NCBI RefSeq assembly: GCF_000702825.1
Contig: NZ_JNKF01000017.1
Span: 62,001-126,000, forward strand
Source: Prevotella sp. P6B1
Lineage (GTDB): Bacteria; Bacteroidota; Bacteroidia; Bacteroidales; Bacteroidaceae
DNA length: 64,000 nt
Reading direction: 5' to 3'
Part shown: positions 63,257-64,000 of the stretch, piece after piece
Position numbering within the stretch: position 1 is the first letter of the stretch
How the letters are laid out: each line of letters begins with the position of its first letter
Notes under the pieces: generated by a model
Database searches by the model: none
The model's input: the letters and a program-made list of their open reading frames with translations, nothing else
Told to the model about the DNA's origin: nothing
Translations under genes and position numbers: made by a program

Positions 63257-64000
63257 TTAATAACCGGGGTTCTGAACCAGATTGGGGTTCTTTTCCATTT
63301 CTACACGGGGGATGGGGAAGAGGCCTGTGTGATGGTCGGCAGGGTCTTCCTCCTTGTTCCACCACGACTTGAAGAAGGTGCCGAAGCGGATGTTCACGTT
63401 GCGGCGCAGACCCTCGAAAACGAACTCATGCTTCCACTCGTTGTCGATGGCATCAAGTGTCAGACTGGTGAGTCCCTCGACGTTGGCACGGGCGCGCACT
63501 CTGTTGATGTAGCTCAGAGCGGTCTGTGTGTCGCCCAGACGGAAGTAGCACTCAGCCTGCATCATCAGGATCTCGGCATAGCGCATCAGCACCCAGTCGT
63601 TATCGCGCTCCCACTGGTCGTTCACGCTCCACTCATATTTGTCGAGACGTACGCCTTCGTTTTGCTTGGCATTGGTGAAGTTTTCGATATCCTCGGTATA
63701 GTTCAGGGGCTCGCCATTCTCCATCAGCACATTGCTGCCATCCTTGGCGCTCTTCTGCTGACCGATCATCAAGCAGTTGCGACGCACATCACCCTCCTCG
63801 AACGATGAGTAGAGACCAGGCTGACCACAGATACCATTGCCGCTCCACTGCCAGTTGCCATCAGGCGAGAAAGCATACTTCTGGTTGTAGTGGTACGACA
63901 TAGAGGCCAGATAGTTGCCTACAGTGCCTTGTGCGTGGTCGTACTGGATGGCAAAGATAATTTCCTTCGACTTCTCGTTCTCGATATAGAAGTTGGCCTT
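63257..64000 (-). CDS. SusD/RagB-type lipoprotein, C-terminal part (5' end outside window)
   Basis: The frame is open to base 64000, giving the last ~247 residues. Features of SusD C-termini are present: EIIFAIQYD near the window edge, ERDNDWVLMRYAEILMMQAECYFRLGD, YINRVRARA, and the ending FPIPRVEMEKNPNLVQNPGY. The N-terminal lipobox and binding helices are off the window; a susC is expected further upstream on this strand. It heads, in this window, a minus-strand operon SusD - GH71/99-like - GH97 that faces the large plus-strand PUL. Confidence 0.93.
   Translation of the reverse strand, partial: KANFYIENEKSKEIIFAIQYDHAQGTVGNYLASMSYHYNQKYAFSPDGNWQWSGNGICGQPGLYSSFEEGDVRRNCLMIGQQKSAKDGSNVLMENGEPLNYTEDIENFTNAKQNEGVRLDKYEWSVNDQWERDNDWVLMRYAEILMMQAECYFRLGDTQTALSYINRVRARANVEGLTSLTLDAIDNEWKHEFVFEGLRRNVNIRFGTFFKSWWNKEEDPADHHTGLFPIPRVEMEKNPNLVQNPGY

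Noticed and set aside
62527..63808. Two plus-strand open frames of over 230 residues
   Set aside because: Shadows of the GH71/99-like lipoprotein and the SusD gene on the minus strand.
1..64000. Mobile elements, CRISPR, tRNA or rRNA genes
   Set aside because: I looked for transposase or integrase motifs, regular short repeats and tRNA-like cloverleaf ends and saw none.

Overview
The window reads as a chromosomal piece of a gut- or rumen-type Bacteroidales bacterium, most like Prevotella and relatives. Evidence: SusC/SusD pairs, SusR-like one-protein membrane regulators, promoters of the Bacteroidota type (a TAnnTTTG -7 box, in two cases with a TTTG-like -33 box 20 bases upstream), DUF4292 and DUF3823 lipoproteins, and a dut-TPR-DUF4292-EnvC-like gene row. 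I saw no tRNA, rRNA, CRISPR array, insertion sequence or phage gene. There is no stretch over 300 bases without a gene; the largest gap is the 263-base divergent promoter region at 24782-25044.

Region 1 (1-10344) is cell-envelope glycan and lipid work. On the plus strand: the end of a GT2 glycosyltransferase, an EptA-like phosphoethanolamine-transferase-type protein, an LpxL/HtrB-like acyltransferase, a GT11-like fucosyltransferase and a DxD glycosyltransferase. On the minus strand: an MsbA-like ABC exporter followed by two LTA-synthase-like membrane phosphotransferases, at the end of a dgt-miaB-ABC-sulfatase-sulfatase run.

Region 2 (10367-21949) is housekeeping: miaB and dgt (minus), then divergently dut, a TPR protein, a DUF4292 lipoprotein and an EnvC-like degenerate LytM protein (plus). 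After these come an M20 deacetylase with terC (minus), a short ComEC-like protein (plus) and an AEC transporter (minus).

Region 3 (22052-59998) is a large polysaccharide utilization locus (PUL) with two SusR-like regulators and two SusC/SusD sets. Part A: divergent regulator, SusC, SusD, a small surface lipoprotein, an alginate-lyase-superfamily lyase fused to GH88, and two GH2 enzymes. Part B: second regulator, DUF4988-like lipoprotein, SusC, SusD, DUF3823 lipoprotein, a GH99-like lipoprotein, a GH43 lipoprotein, a GH99-like-GH92 fusion, a GH31-GH43 fusion and a third GH2. The standalone GH99-like and GH43 enzymes have lipoprotein signals, while their fused paralogues have ordinary signal peptides. 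This suggests the same bonds are attacked first at the cell surface and again in the periplasm. A lyase plus GH88 together with GH92 and GH99-like alpha-mannosidase families fits a glycan with a 4-linked uronic acid/alpha-mannose core (glucuronomannan type) carrying beta-galactoside, pentose or similar branches. That substrate is an inference.

Region 4 (60068-64000, minus) is the end of a facing, separate PUL: the C-terminal part of a SusD, a GH71/99-like lipoprotein and a GH97 with the full inverting-type glutamate set, suggesting an alpha-glucan target.
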